A stretch of DNA of 64,000 bases, taken from NCBI GenBank assembly GCA_016213735.1, contig JACQZU010000012.1, positions 85,596-149,595 on the forward strand. Reading direction: 5' to 3'. A program made the translations under genes and the position numbers. The stretch is from Acidobacteriota bacterium (lineage in GTDB: Bacteria > Acidobacteriota > Holophagae > Holophagales > Holophagaceae). Positions 17,607 through 26,168 of the stretch are shown piece by piece (positions within the stretch are counted from its first letter, which is position 1; the number at the start of each line of letters is the position of its first letter). Under the pieces are notes generated by a model. The model saw only the letters and a program-made list of their open reading frames with translations. It did not search any database and was not told the DNA's origin.

Positions 17607-18857
17607 TCAGGCGCGCCGGAAGCGCCCGACGAACTCGGCGTGGGGCGTCCAGGGGAAGAGGTCCAGCACCGCCAGCGCCTCCAGCCGCCAGGAGGGGGCC
17701 AGGTCCCGGGCATCCCGGCAGAAGGCGGCACCGTCGCAGCCCACCAGGACCAGGTCCAGGGCCCCGGCGGTGCGGAGCCGGCCGCAAAGCTCGGGACCCA
17801 GGCCCGCCCGGGGCGGGTCCAGGAGCACCAGGTCCCCGGGAGCCCCGAGGTTCTCTGGAAGCCATCGGGCCACGTCCGCCAGGTGGATGTCCGCCTCCAG
17901 GCCCAGGCTCCAGAGATTCTCCGCGGCCCACTCCACCGCCGAAGGCTCGGATTCCACCAGCACGCGCTGGTGAAAACGCGTTCCCAGGAGGGCGCTGAAG
18001 AGGCCGACCCCTCCGAACAAATCGTAGAGTCGGGCCCCCCGCAAGTCCCAACCCTCCAGGACTTCGGCGAAGGCCTCCATGGCCCAGGGCGCGCAGGCCT
18101 GGAAGAAGCCCCCAGGGGCGTGCCCCAGGGCGACCCCTCGGTGGCGGTGCCACAGGGGCGGTGCCCCGGGTTGCCACCCGTCCGGCGCAAGGGCCCAGCT
18201 GCGCCCGTCCTCGGCCGTGGCGGCCACCTCGCCCGAGGGCGTTCCCGTGGCCAGTTCCCACCGCTGCGGGCGAGGCGGGAGCACCCTGGCCTCCAGGGCC
18301 TCCGCCAGCCTGGGGATGGCCCGGGAGAGGGGGTCCGAGGCGGCGGGGCAGGCCTGGACCGGGACGAGGCGGTGGCTGCGGACCCCGTGGTACCCCAGCG
18401 CCCGGCCGTCCCAATGAAGCTGGACCCGGTGCCGCCGCGTGTCCCCCGGGGCAGGGTACCAACGGGCGGGGGGTGCGCCGGGGAGTTGCCGGCGGAGCAG
18501 GTCCCGGACCATGTCCCATTTGAGCTCCGGGCGGGACTCCTCCGCGCCCTGGAGGCTGCAGCCCCCGCATTCCATCGCGGCCGGGCAGAAGGGATCCACC
18601 CGCCGGGGGTCCCTCGTGATCCAGCGCCGGACCACCCCCTCGCCGTGCCCTGACTTCCAACGGACCTCGGCCTCCACTTGCTCCCCCGGGAAGAGGGCCA
18701 GGGGGGCCGACAGGAGCAGGAGGCGGCCGTCCGGGCCCTGGGCCAGCCCTTGGCCACCCCAGGCCAGGCGCTGGATGGGACCCGACCAAATTTCCGCCGC
18801 CTTGGCTGGGCTCCGATAGACTGACTCGCGCCGTCCCCGCCGATCCGTGCCCTTCAC
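17607..18857 (-). CDS. 23S rRNA (uracil-5-)-methyltransferase, RlmD/RumA family
   Basis: About 416 residues. An N-terminal TRAM-like barrel is followed by CPAAMECGGC, three ligands of the iron-sulfur cluster typical of RumA, with a fourth cysteine in VPVQACPAAS. The SAM-dependent domain has YDLFGGVGLFSALLG, LVLLDPPRAGLGPE and the catalytic-cysteine motif VGCDGAAFCRD. It methylates a uracil of 23S rRNA; the exact position cannot be read. The only in-frame start near the conserved N-terminus is GTG 18857, which would overlap the divergent GAF/HD-GYP start by 11 bp, so one of the two starts is probably misplaced. Confidence 0.85.
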   Translation of the reverse strand: MKGTDRRGRRESVYRSPAKAAEIWSGPIQRLAWGGQGLAQGPDGRLLLLSAPLALFPGEQVEAEVRWKSGHGEGVVRRWITRDPRRVDPFCPAAMECGGCSLQGAEESRPELKWDMVRDLLRRQLPGAPPARWYPAPGDTRRHRVQLHWDGRALGYHGVRSHRLVPVQACPAASDPLSRAIPRLAEALEARVLPPRPQRWELATGTPSGEVAATAEDGRSWALAPDGWQPGAPPLWHRHRGVALGHAPGGFFQACAPWAMEAFAEVLEGWDLRGARLYDLFGGVGLFSALLGTRFHQRVLVESEPSAVEWAAENLWSLGLEADIHLADVARWLPENLGAPGDLVLLDPPRAGLGPELCGRLRTAGALDLVLVGCDGAAFCRDARDLAPSWRLEALAVLDLFPWTPHAEFVGRFRRA

Positions 18858-20559
18858 CGTCGCCGTCCCCCTCGAGCACCGTAGCAGCCTCCAGGAACGG
18901 CTGCGCGGGATGCTCCCCGCTGAAACGGCCTGGCTGGAGGCGGGGCCCGCCGAGGTGGTGGTGGGCTGCCCGGGAGAGGGGCGCCTGGCCAGCTGCCCGG
19001 CCTGGCCTGGTTTGGAGGGAGCCCACGCCCTGGTGCTGGCGGGGGTCGAGCGCCGCCTGGACCAGGCCCGGATGGAACGGCTCAACGAAATCGGGCGAGC
19101 CCTGGCCTCCGAGCAGAACCTCGGACGGCTGCTGGACCTCATCCTCAGCCAGGCCCGTGAACTCCTGGGGGCCGAGGCGGGCTCCCTCTACCTGGTGGCG
19201 GGAGAAGGGGAGGCCCGGGAACTGGTCTTCGCCCACACCCAGAACGAGAAGGTGAGCCTGCCCTACCACCGCTTCCGCATGCCCATCTCCACCCGTTCCA
19301 TCGCCGGCTTCGTGGCCGCCACGGGGAAGACGCTCAACCTTCCGGATGTCCGGAACCTTCCCGAGGGGGCGCCCTACCAGTTCAACGACCGCTTCGACAA
19401 GGAGGCCGGCTACACCACGGTGTCCATGCTGGTGGTCCCCATGCAGGATACCGAGGGGGAGATCCTGGGCCTGTTGCAGCTCATCAACCGGGTGAGCCCG
19501 GCCGGCGAGTCGGCGGCGAGGGTGGTGCCCTTCCTCTCCAGGGACCAGGCCCTGGCGGAAAGCCTGGCGGGCCAGGCCGGGGTCGCCGTCCGGAATGCCC
19601 AGCTCCGGGAGGAGATCGAAGAACTCCTGGAGGGTTTCGTCAACGCCAGCGTGACGGCCATCGAATCCCGGGACCCCGTCACCAGCGGGCACTCCGGCCG
19701 GGTCGCCGCCCTCACCGTGGGGCTGGCGGAGGCGATCAACGCCACCCCCGACGGGCCTTTCGGAGCCCTCCATTTCTCCGACCGCCAGCTCCGGGAGATC
19801 CGGTACGCCAGCCTGCTGCACGACTTCGGGAAGGTGGGCGTCCGGGAGCAGGTGCTCGTGAAGGCCAAGAAGCTGGACCCCTGGCGCCTGGAGATCCTGC
19901 TCCAGCGGCTCCGGCAGCGGCAGCTCGAACTGGCCCTGGAGGGGGCGAGGCGGGGAGAGGGCCCCCAGGGTGGGGGCGGGATCGAAGCGCTCCTGGGTGC
20001 CGCCCGGGAGGAGACCGAGCGGCTCATCGACCTCGTCCGGCGCAGCAATGAACCGGCCGTCCTCCCCGAGGAGCTGGCCGAGGGCCTTGCCGCCCTGGAG
20101 GGTCTCCAGGCCATCCACTGGGAGGGGGGGGCTGGCCCCATTTTCGAGCCCGCCGATCTCGCCGCCCTCCGCATCCGGAAGGGCAGCCTTTCCGAATCGG
20201 AACGACTGGAAATCGAGAGCCACGTCACGCACACCTACCGTTTCCTGAGCCAGATTCCCTGGACCAAGGATCTCCAGGGGGTCCCCGACATCGCCTACGC
20301 CCACCACGAGCGGCTCACGGGCTCCGGCTACCCCAGGGGCCTGACCAAGGGGCAGATTCCCGTGCAGAGCCGCTGCATGGCGATCACGGACGTGTTCGAC
20401 GCCCTCACGGCCCAGGACCGCCCCTACAAGGCCGCCGTTCCCCTCGAGCGCAGCCTCCGCATCCTCGAAATGGAAGCCAGGGACGGACAGCTGGACCCCG
20501 ACCTCCTGGGCCTGTTCATCCAGGCCCGGGTCTTCGAGCGCTTGCCACGCCCCGCCTGA
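18847..20559 (+). CDS. GAF domain HD-GYP phosphodiesterase
   Basis: A 570-residue signalling protein. A GAF domain spans about 75-255 (RLLDLILSQARELLGAEAGS onward). The HD-GYP domain has the metal pair in YASLLHDFGKVGV and the signature HHERLTGSGYPRGL, followed by MAITDVFDALTAQDRPYK. This form hydrolyses cyclic di-GMP. A loop of about 130 residues between the HD and GYP parts is longer than usual. The GTG 18847 start overlaps the divergent methyltransferase start; ATG 18910 is an alternative. No membrane segment is seen, so it is cytoplasmic. Confidence 0.88.
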   Translation: MPFTVAVPLEHRSSLQERLRGMLPAETAWLEAGPAEVVVGCPGEGRLASCPAWPGLEGAHALVLAGVERRLDQARMERLNEIGRALASEQNLGRLLDLILSQARELLGAEAGSLYLVAGEGEARELVFAHTQNEKVSLPYHRFRMPISTRSIAGFVAATGKTLNLPDVRNLPEGAPYQFNDRFDKEAGYTTVSMLVVPMQDTEGEILGLLQLINRVSPAGESAARVVPFLSRDQALAESLAGQAGVAVRNAQLREEIEELLEGFVNASVTAIESRDPVTSGHSGRVAALTVGLAEAINATPDGPFGALHFSDRQLREIRYASLLHDFGKVGVREQVLVKAKKLDPWRLEILLQRLRQRQLELALEGARRGEGPQGGGGIEALLGAAREETERLIDLVRRSNEPAVLPEELAEGLAALEGLQAIHWEGGAGPIFEPADLAALRIRKGSLSESERLEIESHVTHTYRFLSQIPWTKDLQGVPDIAYAHHERLTGSGYPRGLTKGQIPVQSRCMAITDVFDALTAQDRPYKAAVPLERSLRILEMEARDGQLDPDLLGLFIQARVFERLPRPA

Positions 20560-20619
20560 GGTCAATCCGTTTCATCCCCGCGCGTGCATCCCCTACAATG
20601 GCCTCTTTGGGGAGAACGC

Positions 20620-21093
20620 ATGGGTGAGGGGCGCACGCCGAACAGCATCGACCTTCAGGGCATCATGCAGCTCCTGCCCCACCGCTATCCCATCCTGCTG
20701 GTGGACCGGATCCTGGACTACGAGCGTTGCCAGTGGATCCGCGGCATCAAGAACGTCTCCATCAACGAGGAGATCTTCCAGGGCCACTTCCCGAAGCGCC
20801 CGGTCTTCCCCGGCGTCCTCATCGTGGAGGCCATGGCCCAGACCGGCGGATGCCTGATGATGCAGGAGATCCAGGACCGGGATAAGAAGGTGATCTACTT
20901 CATGGGCATCGACGGGGTGAAGTTCCGGAAGCCCGTGCTCCCGGGGGACCAGCTCGTGATGGAGTGCAAGGTCCTTCAGATGCGCGGGAAGATCTGCAAG
21001 CTTCGCGGCGAGGCGTTCGTGGACGGCGCCAAGGTGGCCGAGGCCGAGTTCATGTCCATGCTGATGGACCTCGAGGAGGGTGAAGGCCGATGA
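20620..21093 (+). CDS. fabZ: 3-hydroxyacyl-ACP dehydratase
   Basis: A 157-residue hot-dog enzyme of fatty acid elongation. [14 protein letters not shown], then [20 protein letters not shown] with the catalytic His and Glu, are diagnostic. Start at ATG 20620 behind GGGGAG. The stop overlaps the start of lpxA by four bases (ATGA), so the genes are coupled. The fabZ-lpxA pairing is the usual Gram-negative lipid A context. Confidence 0.96.
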   Translation: MGEGRTPNSIDLQGIMQLLPHRYPILLVDRILDYERCQWIRGIKNVSINEEIFQGHFPKRPVFPGVLIVEAMAQTGGCLMMQEIQDRDKKVIYFMGIDGVKFRKPVLPGDQLVMECKVLQMRGKICKLRGEAFVDGAKVAEAEFMSMLMDLEEGEGR

Positions 21094-21875
21094 CGGTCCG
21101 CATCCATCCCCTGGCCCTGGTGGAGCCTGGGGCCGAACTCGGCGAGGGGGTCGAGGTCGGACCCTTCTGCGTCGTGGAGTCCGGGGCCCGCATCGGAGAC
21201 CGGTGCCTGCTCCGGAGCCACGTGGTGGTGGCCGGCAGCGCCGAATTGGGGTCGGACAACGAGGTCTATCCCCATACCACCCTGGGCCTGGCCCCCCAGG
21301 ACCTGAAATACAAGGGAGAACCCACCCGTTTCGTTCTCGGGGACCGGAACGTGGTCCGGGAGAATTGCACCCTTCACCGCGGGACCGGCGAGGGCGGGGG
21401 AATTTCGACGGTGGGCAGCGGGAACCTCCTGCAGGTGGGGGCCCATGTGGCCCACGACTGCCTGGTGGGGAACGACAACGTCCTGGGCCATCAGAGTTCC
21501 CTCGCGGGCCACGTGACCGTCGGGAATGGATGCATCGTGGGGGCCTATTCCGCGGTGCACCAGTTCTGCCGCGTGGGGGACCACGCCTTCATGGGCGGCT
21601 TCACCGTGGCCACCCTGGACGTCCTGCCCTTCATGCGCACCGTGGGCACCCGGGACGTGAAAAGCTACGGCGTGAATGCCGTCGGGCTCAAGCGCCGCGG
21701 GTTCACGGACGCCACCATCGAAGCCCTCAAGAAGGCCCACCAGATCCTCTTCCAGGCCGGACACCCCCGGGACCAGGGCCTTGAACTGGCCGAACGGGCG
21801 TACGGCCAGGTTCCCGAGGTTGCCGCCCTCCTGGCATTCATCCGGGAATCCCCCCGGGGCGTCCACCGTGGTTGA
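21090..21875 (+). CDS. lpxA: UDP-N-acetylglucosamine acyltransferase
   Basis: A 261-residue left-handed beta-helix acyltransferase that begins lipid A synthesis. Hexapeptide repeats run from IHPLALVEPGAELGEG onward; the catalytic His is in VGAHVAHDCLVGN, and the C-terminal helical domain has GVNAVGLKRRGF. It shows the organism makes lipopolysaccharide. The gene is coupled to fabZ upstream and overlaps era downstream by eight bases. Confidence 0.96.
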   Translation: MTVRIHPLALVEPGAELGEGVEVGPFCVVESGARIGDRCLLRSHVVVAGSAELGSDNEVYPHTTLGLAPQDLKYKGEPTRFVLGDRNVVRENCTLHRGTGEGGGISTVGSGNLLQVGAHVAHDCLVGNDNVLGHQSSLAGHVTVGNGCIVGAYSAVHQFCRVGDHAFMGGFTVATLDVLPFMRTVGTRDVKSYGVNAVGLKRRGFTDATIEALKKAHQILFQAGHPRDQGLELAERAYGQVPEVAALLAFIRESPRGVHRG

Positions 21876-22773
21876 GCGCTTCGCCAAGGTCGCGATCGTC
21901 GGCCTCCCGAACGCCGGCAAATCAACCCTTCTCAACACCTTGGTCGGTGAGAAGCTGGCGGCCACCAGCCAGATGCCCCAGACCACTCGGGGGCGGATCC
22001 TCGGCGTCGTGAATCGGGGAGAGGTCCAGCTGGCGTTCCTGGACACCCCTGGCTTCCACCTTCCCCAGCACGCCCTCAACCGGCGCATGGTCGAACACCT
22101 GGAGGCGGCCCTGGAGGAGGCGGACCTCCTTCTGTGGGTGGTGGATGCGGGCGGCTTTCTGGGTCCCGGGGAGCGCTCGCTGGCCAAGCGCCTTGCCGGC
22201 CTGGGGAAGCCGGTGATCCTTGCCCTCAACAAGCTCGACACGGTGTCCCGGGGCCGCCTCATGGAGCGGGCGGTGGCCCACAAGGACCTCGTTCCGGGCC
22301 TGGAGATCGTCCCCCTGGCCGCCAAGACCGGCCAGAACCTGGATCCGCTCTGGACCCTCCTGTCGCGGGGCGCGGGGCAGGGTCCCTGGCTTTTCGACGC
22401 CGACCTGTTCACGGACCAGACCGAGCGGCAGCTGGCCACCGAGTTCATTCGGGAGAAGGTGCTCAGGAAGACCCGGGAGGAGGTGCCCCATGGGGTGGCG
22501 GTCCGGGTGGCCCGGTGGATCGAGGAAGGCCAAGACTATCCCGAGGATCTGCCCCCCGGAGGGGTCCTGATCGAGGGGGAGGTGCTGGTGGAGCGCGCCA
22601 GCCACCGGAAGATCCTCCTGGGCCAGGGGGGCGAGATGATCCGGGACATCCGTCAGAGCGCCCAGCGGGAACTCCGGAAACTGCTCCAGCGGCCCGTCCG
22701 CCTGGAACTGTTCGTCAAGGTGGACGAGGGATGGCGGGACCGTCCGGATCGTTTGGATCGCTTGGGGTTATGA
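21868..22773 (+). CDS. era: GTPase Era
   Basis: A 301-residue GTPase for 16S rRNA maturation and 30S assembly. G1 GLPNAGKSTLLN, G2 region ATSQMPQTTRGRI, G3 DTPG and G4 NKLD are all present. The C-terminal KH domain includes VERASHRKILLGQGGEMIR. The start is GTG 21868, inside the end of lpxA; the frame upstream of that is shadow. Third gene of the fabZ-lpxA-era cluster. Confidence 0.96.
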   Translation: MVERFAKVAIVGLPNAGKSTLLNTLVGEKLAATSQMPQTTRGRILGVVNRGEVQLAFLDTPGFHLPQHALNRRMVEHLEAALEEADLLLWVVDAGGFLGPGERSLAKRLAGLGKPVILALNKLDTVSRGRLMERAVAHKDLVPGLEIVPLAAKTGQNLDPLWTLLSRGAGQGPWLFDADLFTDQTERQLATEFIREKVLRKTREEVPHGVAVRVARWIEEGQDYPEDLPPGGVLIEGEVLVERASHRKILLGQGGEMIRDIRQSAQRELRKLLQRPVRLELFVKVDEGWRDRPDRLDRLGL

Positions 22774-22788
22774 ATATTTCCAAGTTGG

Positions 22789-22807
22789 AAGCCCCTGGAC
22801 GGGGCTT
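22789..22807 (+). terminator. Weak hairpin after era
   Basis: A seven-bp stem AAGCCCC / GGGGCTT with a short loop lies 15 bases after the era stop. There is no T-run beyond TTT, so termination strength is uncertain. Confidence 0.45.
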
Positions 22808-22950
22808 TGAAAGTCCTTGTCGAAAAAAAGCTGCCTTGAGGCCCCGCCGGAATTGAGGGAAGGTAGCTCATCAGGAATTCCAAACGGCCTCCCCTGCCCC
22901 TTCCCGGCGGAATGGATGCCAATCGCGGCCCAAGGGCCAGGAGAACAACC

Positions 22951-25900
22951 ATGAATCCACGCCGAATTGCTCCGATCATCCTCAGCGCACTCGCCTGCGC
23001 CACGGTGGCCCACACCCAGACCACCACGGGCGGCGTACGGGGAAGCGTGGCCACTCGGGCAGGCAAGGCCATCCAGGGCGCCACGGTCCAGGTCCGGAAC
23101 CAGGACACCGGCATGAACCGCACCATGGTCACCACCGGAACCGGCGAATTCAGCTTCGTTCTCCTGCCCGTGGGCAGCTATGAAGTGACCGTCAGCGCCC
23201 CAGGGATGAAAACCCTCAAGGATTCGAGGGTCCAGGTGAGCCTGGGCCAGAACACCACGGCCAACTTCCGGATGGATTCCGCCGAGGCGGGAACCACGGT
23301 GGAGGTGGTGGCTGCCGAACAGCTCCTCGACACCCAGCAGCTCAGCAGCATCACCACCATCAACGAGCAGATGGTGAAGGCGGTGCCCTTGAACGGCCGC
23401 AACTTCACGGACCTCGCCCTCCTCACCCCGGGCGTGACCGACGCCCCCGACAACCGGGTCAGCGCCGAGGGGGCCCGTGGCATCCAGAACAACCTGTCCA
23501 TCGACGGCGCCAGCTTCAATTCGAAGTTCTTCGGCGAGCAGCGCGGGTCCACCCGGATCCCCTTCGCCTTCGGGGCCGACACGATCCAGGAACTCCAGGT
23601 CATCACCAATGCCTACGACGCGCAGTACGGCAACGCTGCCGGGGCCATCATCAACGCCGTCTCCAAGACGGGCAGCAACGACTGGCACGGCTCCTTCCTC
23701 TACCAGGCGCGTCCCGAATCCATGGTCGCCAAGATCCGCCCGGTTCCCTACGATCCCAACGGCACCCTGAACACCGAGCAGACCCGGACCAAGAAGTTCA
23801 GCCAGTACGCGGCCAACATCAACGTCGGGGGGCCCCTCATCAAGGACAAGCTGCACTTCTTCGCCGGCGTGGAGACCTTCAGGTACAAGGAGGACTACCG
23901 GCCGGCCATCTCCACGAGTTCGGCCAACGGCAATACCCAGGCCGACCTGGACAACTTCCTCTCCAACCTCGGGAACACGCTGATCGTGGCCCCTGGCCGG
24001 ACCTACATCCAGGACTTCAACCGGACCTACACGAACGACCGAAACAACACCGTCTTCTTCGGCCGGCTGGATTGGACGATCAACTCCAACCACACGGCCA
24101 CCCTCCGACTGAATTCCCAGAACTGGCGCTCCGTCAACGGGACCACCACGGGCACCTCCACCCTGAGGGTGGGGGAGAGCAACAACGGCATCGAGGAGAA
24201 TCGCAGCCTCAGCTGGGTGGCCGAACTGCGGTCCATCTTCGGGGCCAACCTGGTGAACGAGGCCCGCCTGCAGATCGCCAACGAGCGCCGCCCCCGGCTG
24301 CCCCAGACCTACACCAGTTCGGAAATTTCCGTGAACGGCTTCGTGGCCGGCCAGAACGAGTTCCTGCCCAACGGCCTGGACGAGAAGAGCCTCCAGCTGA
24401 TCGACAACCTCACCTACACCCGGGGCGAGTGGACCCTCAAGACCGGCGTGGACCTCCAGTCCTTCGACTACCTCAACCAGTTCTTCCGGCGGCAGAACGG
24501 TCAGTGGTCCTTCTCCACCTTCAATGCCGCCTACAAGTGGATGAGGGGCACGGACGCCGACCTCACCCTCAGCTCCAGCAACCCCGGGTTCATCACCTAC
24601 CAGCAGGGCGTGAGCGACGTGAACGGGTACATCGCCTTCAAGTCCCGGCTGGATGCCTTCTACCTCCAGGCCCAGAACGCAGGCCTGCTGGACCGGAAGC
24701 TCCTGCTGAGCTTCGGGCTGCGGCTGACCCGTGAATCCGTGGACACCAACCCCAGGCCCAACGCGAACCTGGCGGGCACCGATTCCATCGCGGCCAGCAC
24801 GGCGGCCGATCCGCGCCTGGGCTTCACCTACGACCTCTTCGGGAACGGCAAGACCATCCTCCGCGGCGGGTATGGCCACTTCACGAGCCCCGACCCGGAC
24901 CTCACCGTTTCCAACACGATGTTCGGCAACGGCTTCGGGGTCCGGAATTATTCCGTGAACCTCTCTTCGAGCAACCGCTCCTCCTTCGTGACGGGGGGCA
25001 TCCTTTCCGCCAGCCAGCGGATCCAGGGCGGCAGCCTCACCCGGGTGGACCCCTCGGCCATCCTCACGAGCAGCACCTTCACCCAGGGCACCCTGACCGG
25101 GCAGGTCTGGGACCCGGACAACAAGATGCCCCTGGCCAAGCGCGCCAGCATCGGCGTGGAACAGGACGCCAGCGGACTCCTTAGCGGCCTCAAGCTCGGG
25201 GCCCGGGTGACCTGGGCCAAGTTCCTGCACCTCCAGTATTTCATCAACATCAACCTGTGGCAGGTGAATCCCGACGGGACCTTCGGGTACTACAACGACG
25301 GGTACCCCACCAAGACCAACAAGTTCACCACTTCCGCCGGATCCGGCGGCCAGCCACCCACGGCCCGGCCTGGCTTCGCCATCGTCCGGGGGCGCAGGCT
25401 GGACTTCAACATTCCCGGCCTCAACCAGTCCTTCGGCAATGTCTTCCTTTCCAAGAACGACGGGGAGGGCAGCTACAAGTCCCTGGTGCTCCAGGCCAGC
25501 CGCAGCTCGGAGGAAGGCTTCGGCTTCACCGGCAGCCTGACCTTCTCCAAGGCCGAGGACAACAACTCCAACGAGCGCACCACCACGGGCTCGGACAGCA
25601 ACACGGCCAACCCCGCGGATCCCCTCGCCCTGATCGCCCCCTCCGCCAACGACCGGCGCTTCCGCGCGGTGTTCGCCACCTACTTCCCCGTGTACTGGGG
25701 AATCAAGGGCTCCACCTACATCAGCTATGCCACCGGCCGGCCCTACAGCGCCTTCGACACCCGCGACCTCAACACCGACACCCAGACCGGAAACGACCTG
25801 GCGGTGGACTTCAATGGGCGCAACGGCTACCGCCAGCCCTCGACCCGGCAGTTCGACCTCCGGCTCACCCGACCCTTCCAGGTGAGCAAGTCCCTCTACC

Positions 25901-26064
25901 TGGAGGCCAGCATCGACGTCTTCAACGTCTTCAACTGGGCCAACCAGACCACCACCCTCCAGAGCGCCCGGAACGCGAGCGGGCCCATCGCCGACTTCGG
26001 ATTCATCAACAATCCAGACCGGAACACCCGGGAAGTGCAGTTCGCCATCCGGGCCCGCTTCTGA
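22951..26064 (+). CDS. TonB-dependent receptor with carboxypeptidase-regulatory-like domain
   Basis: A 1037-residue outer-membrane protein. A signal peptide (MNPRRIAPIILSALACATVAHTQ) is followed by a carboxypeptidase-regulatory-like beta-sandwich (about 25-110), a plug domain with VPLNGRNFTDLALLTPGV, and a large beta-barrel ending in VQFAIRARF with the terminal aromatic. This architecture is the Acidobacteriota Oar/SusC-like type. The ATG at 22951 has GGAG eight bases upstream; a longer frame from 22912 would spoil the signal peptide. It lies 104 bp before a close paralogue. The ligand is unknown; no SusD-like partner is seen. Confidence 0.9.
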   Translation: MNPRRIAPIILSALACATVAHTQTTTGGVRGSVATRAGKAIQGATVQVRNQDTGMNRTMVTTGTGEFSFVLLPVGSYEVTVSAPGMKTLKDSRVQVSLGQNTTANFRMDSAEAGTTVEVVAAEQLLDTQQLSSITTINEQMVKAVPLNGRNFTDLALLTPGVTDAPDNRVSAEGARGIQNNLSIDGASFNSKFFGEQRGSTRIPFAFGADTIQELQVITNAYDAQYGNAAGAIINAVSKTGSNDWHGSFLYQARPESMVAKIRPVPYDPNGTLNTEQTRTKKFSQYAANINVGGPLIKDKLHFFAGVETFRYKEDYRPAISTSSANGNTQADLDNFLSNLGNTLIVAPGRTYIQDFNRTYTNDRNNTVFFGRLDWTINSNHTATLRLNSQNWRSVNGTTTGTSTLRVGESNNGIEENRSLSWVAELRSIFGANLVNEARLQIANERRPRLPQTYTSSEISVNGFVAGQNEFLPNGLDEKSLQLIDNLTYTRGEWTLKTGVDLQSFDYLNQFFRRQNGQWSFSTFNAAYKWMRGTDADLTLSSSNPGFITYQQGVSDVNGYIAFKSRLDAFYLQAQNAGLLDRKLLLSFGLRLTRESVDTNPRPNANLAGTDSIAASTAADPRLGFTYDLFGNGKTILRGGYGHFTSPDPDLTVSNTMFGNGFGVRNYSVNLSSSNRSSFVTGGILSASQRIQGGSLTRVDPSAILTSSTFTQGTLTGQVWDPDNKMPLAKRASIGVEQDASGLLSGLKLGARVTWAKFLHLQYFININLWQVNPDGTFGYYNDGYPTKTNKFTTSAGSGGQPPTARPGFAIVRGRRLDFNIPGLNQSFGNVFLSKNDGEGSYKSLVLQASRSSEEGFGFTGSLTFSKAEDNNSNERTTTGSDSNTANPADPLALIAPSANDRRFRAVFATYFPVYWGIKGSTYISYATGRPYSAFDTRDLNTDTQTGNDLAVDFNGRNGYRQPSTRQFDLRLTRPFQVSKSLYLEASIDVFNVFNWANQTTTLQSARNASGPIADFGFINNPDRNTREVQFAIRARF

Positions 26065-26168
26065 CCGCTCCGGGTCCCCATCCCCTAACCCTTTCGAACC
26101 ACCCCAACCCGGCCAACGATCCTTCCTGAAGGGACGGATCGCCCGCAGGCCAGCCCCAAGGAGAACCG

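Noticed and set aside
17125..20565. 1146-codon minus-strand frame
   Set aside because: It runs antisense to the GAF/HD-GYP gene and out of frame through the methyltransferase; the composition is Gly/Pro/Arg-rich shadow sequence.
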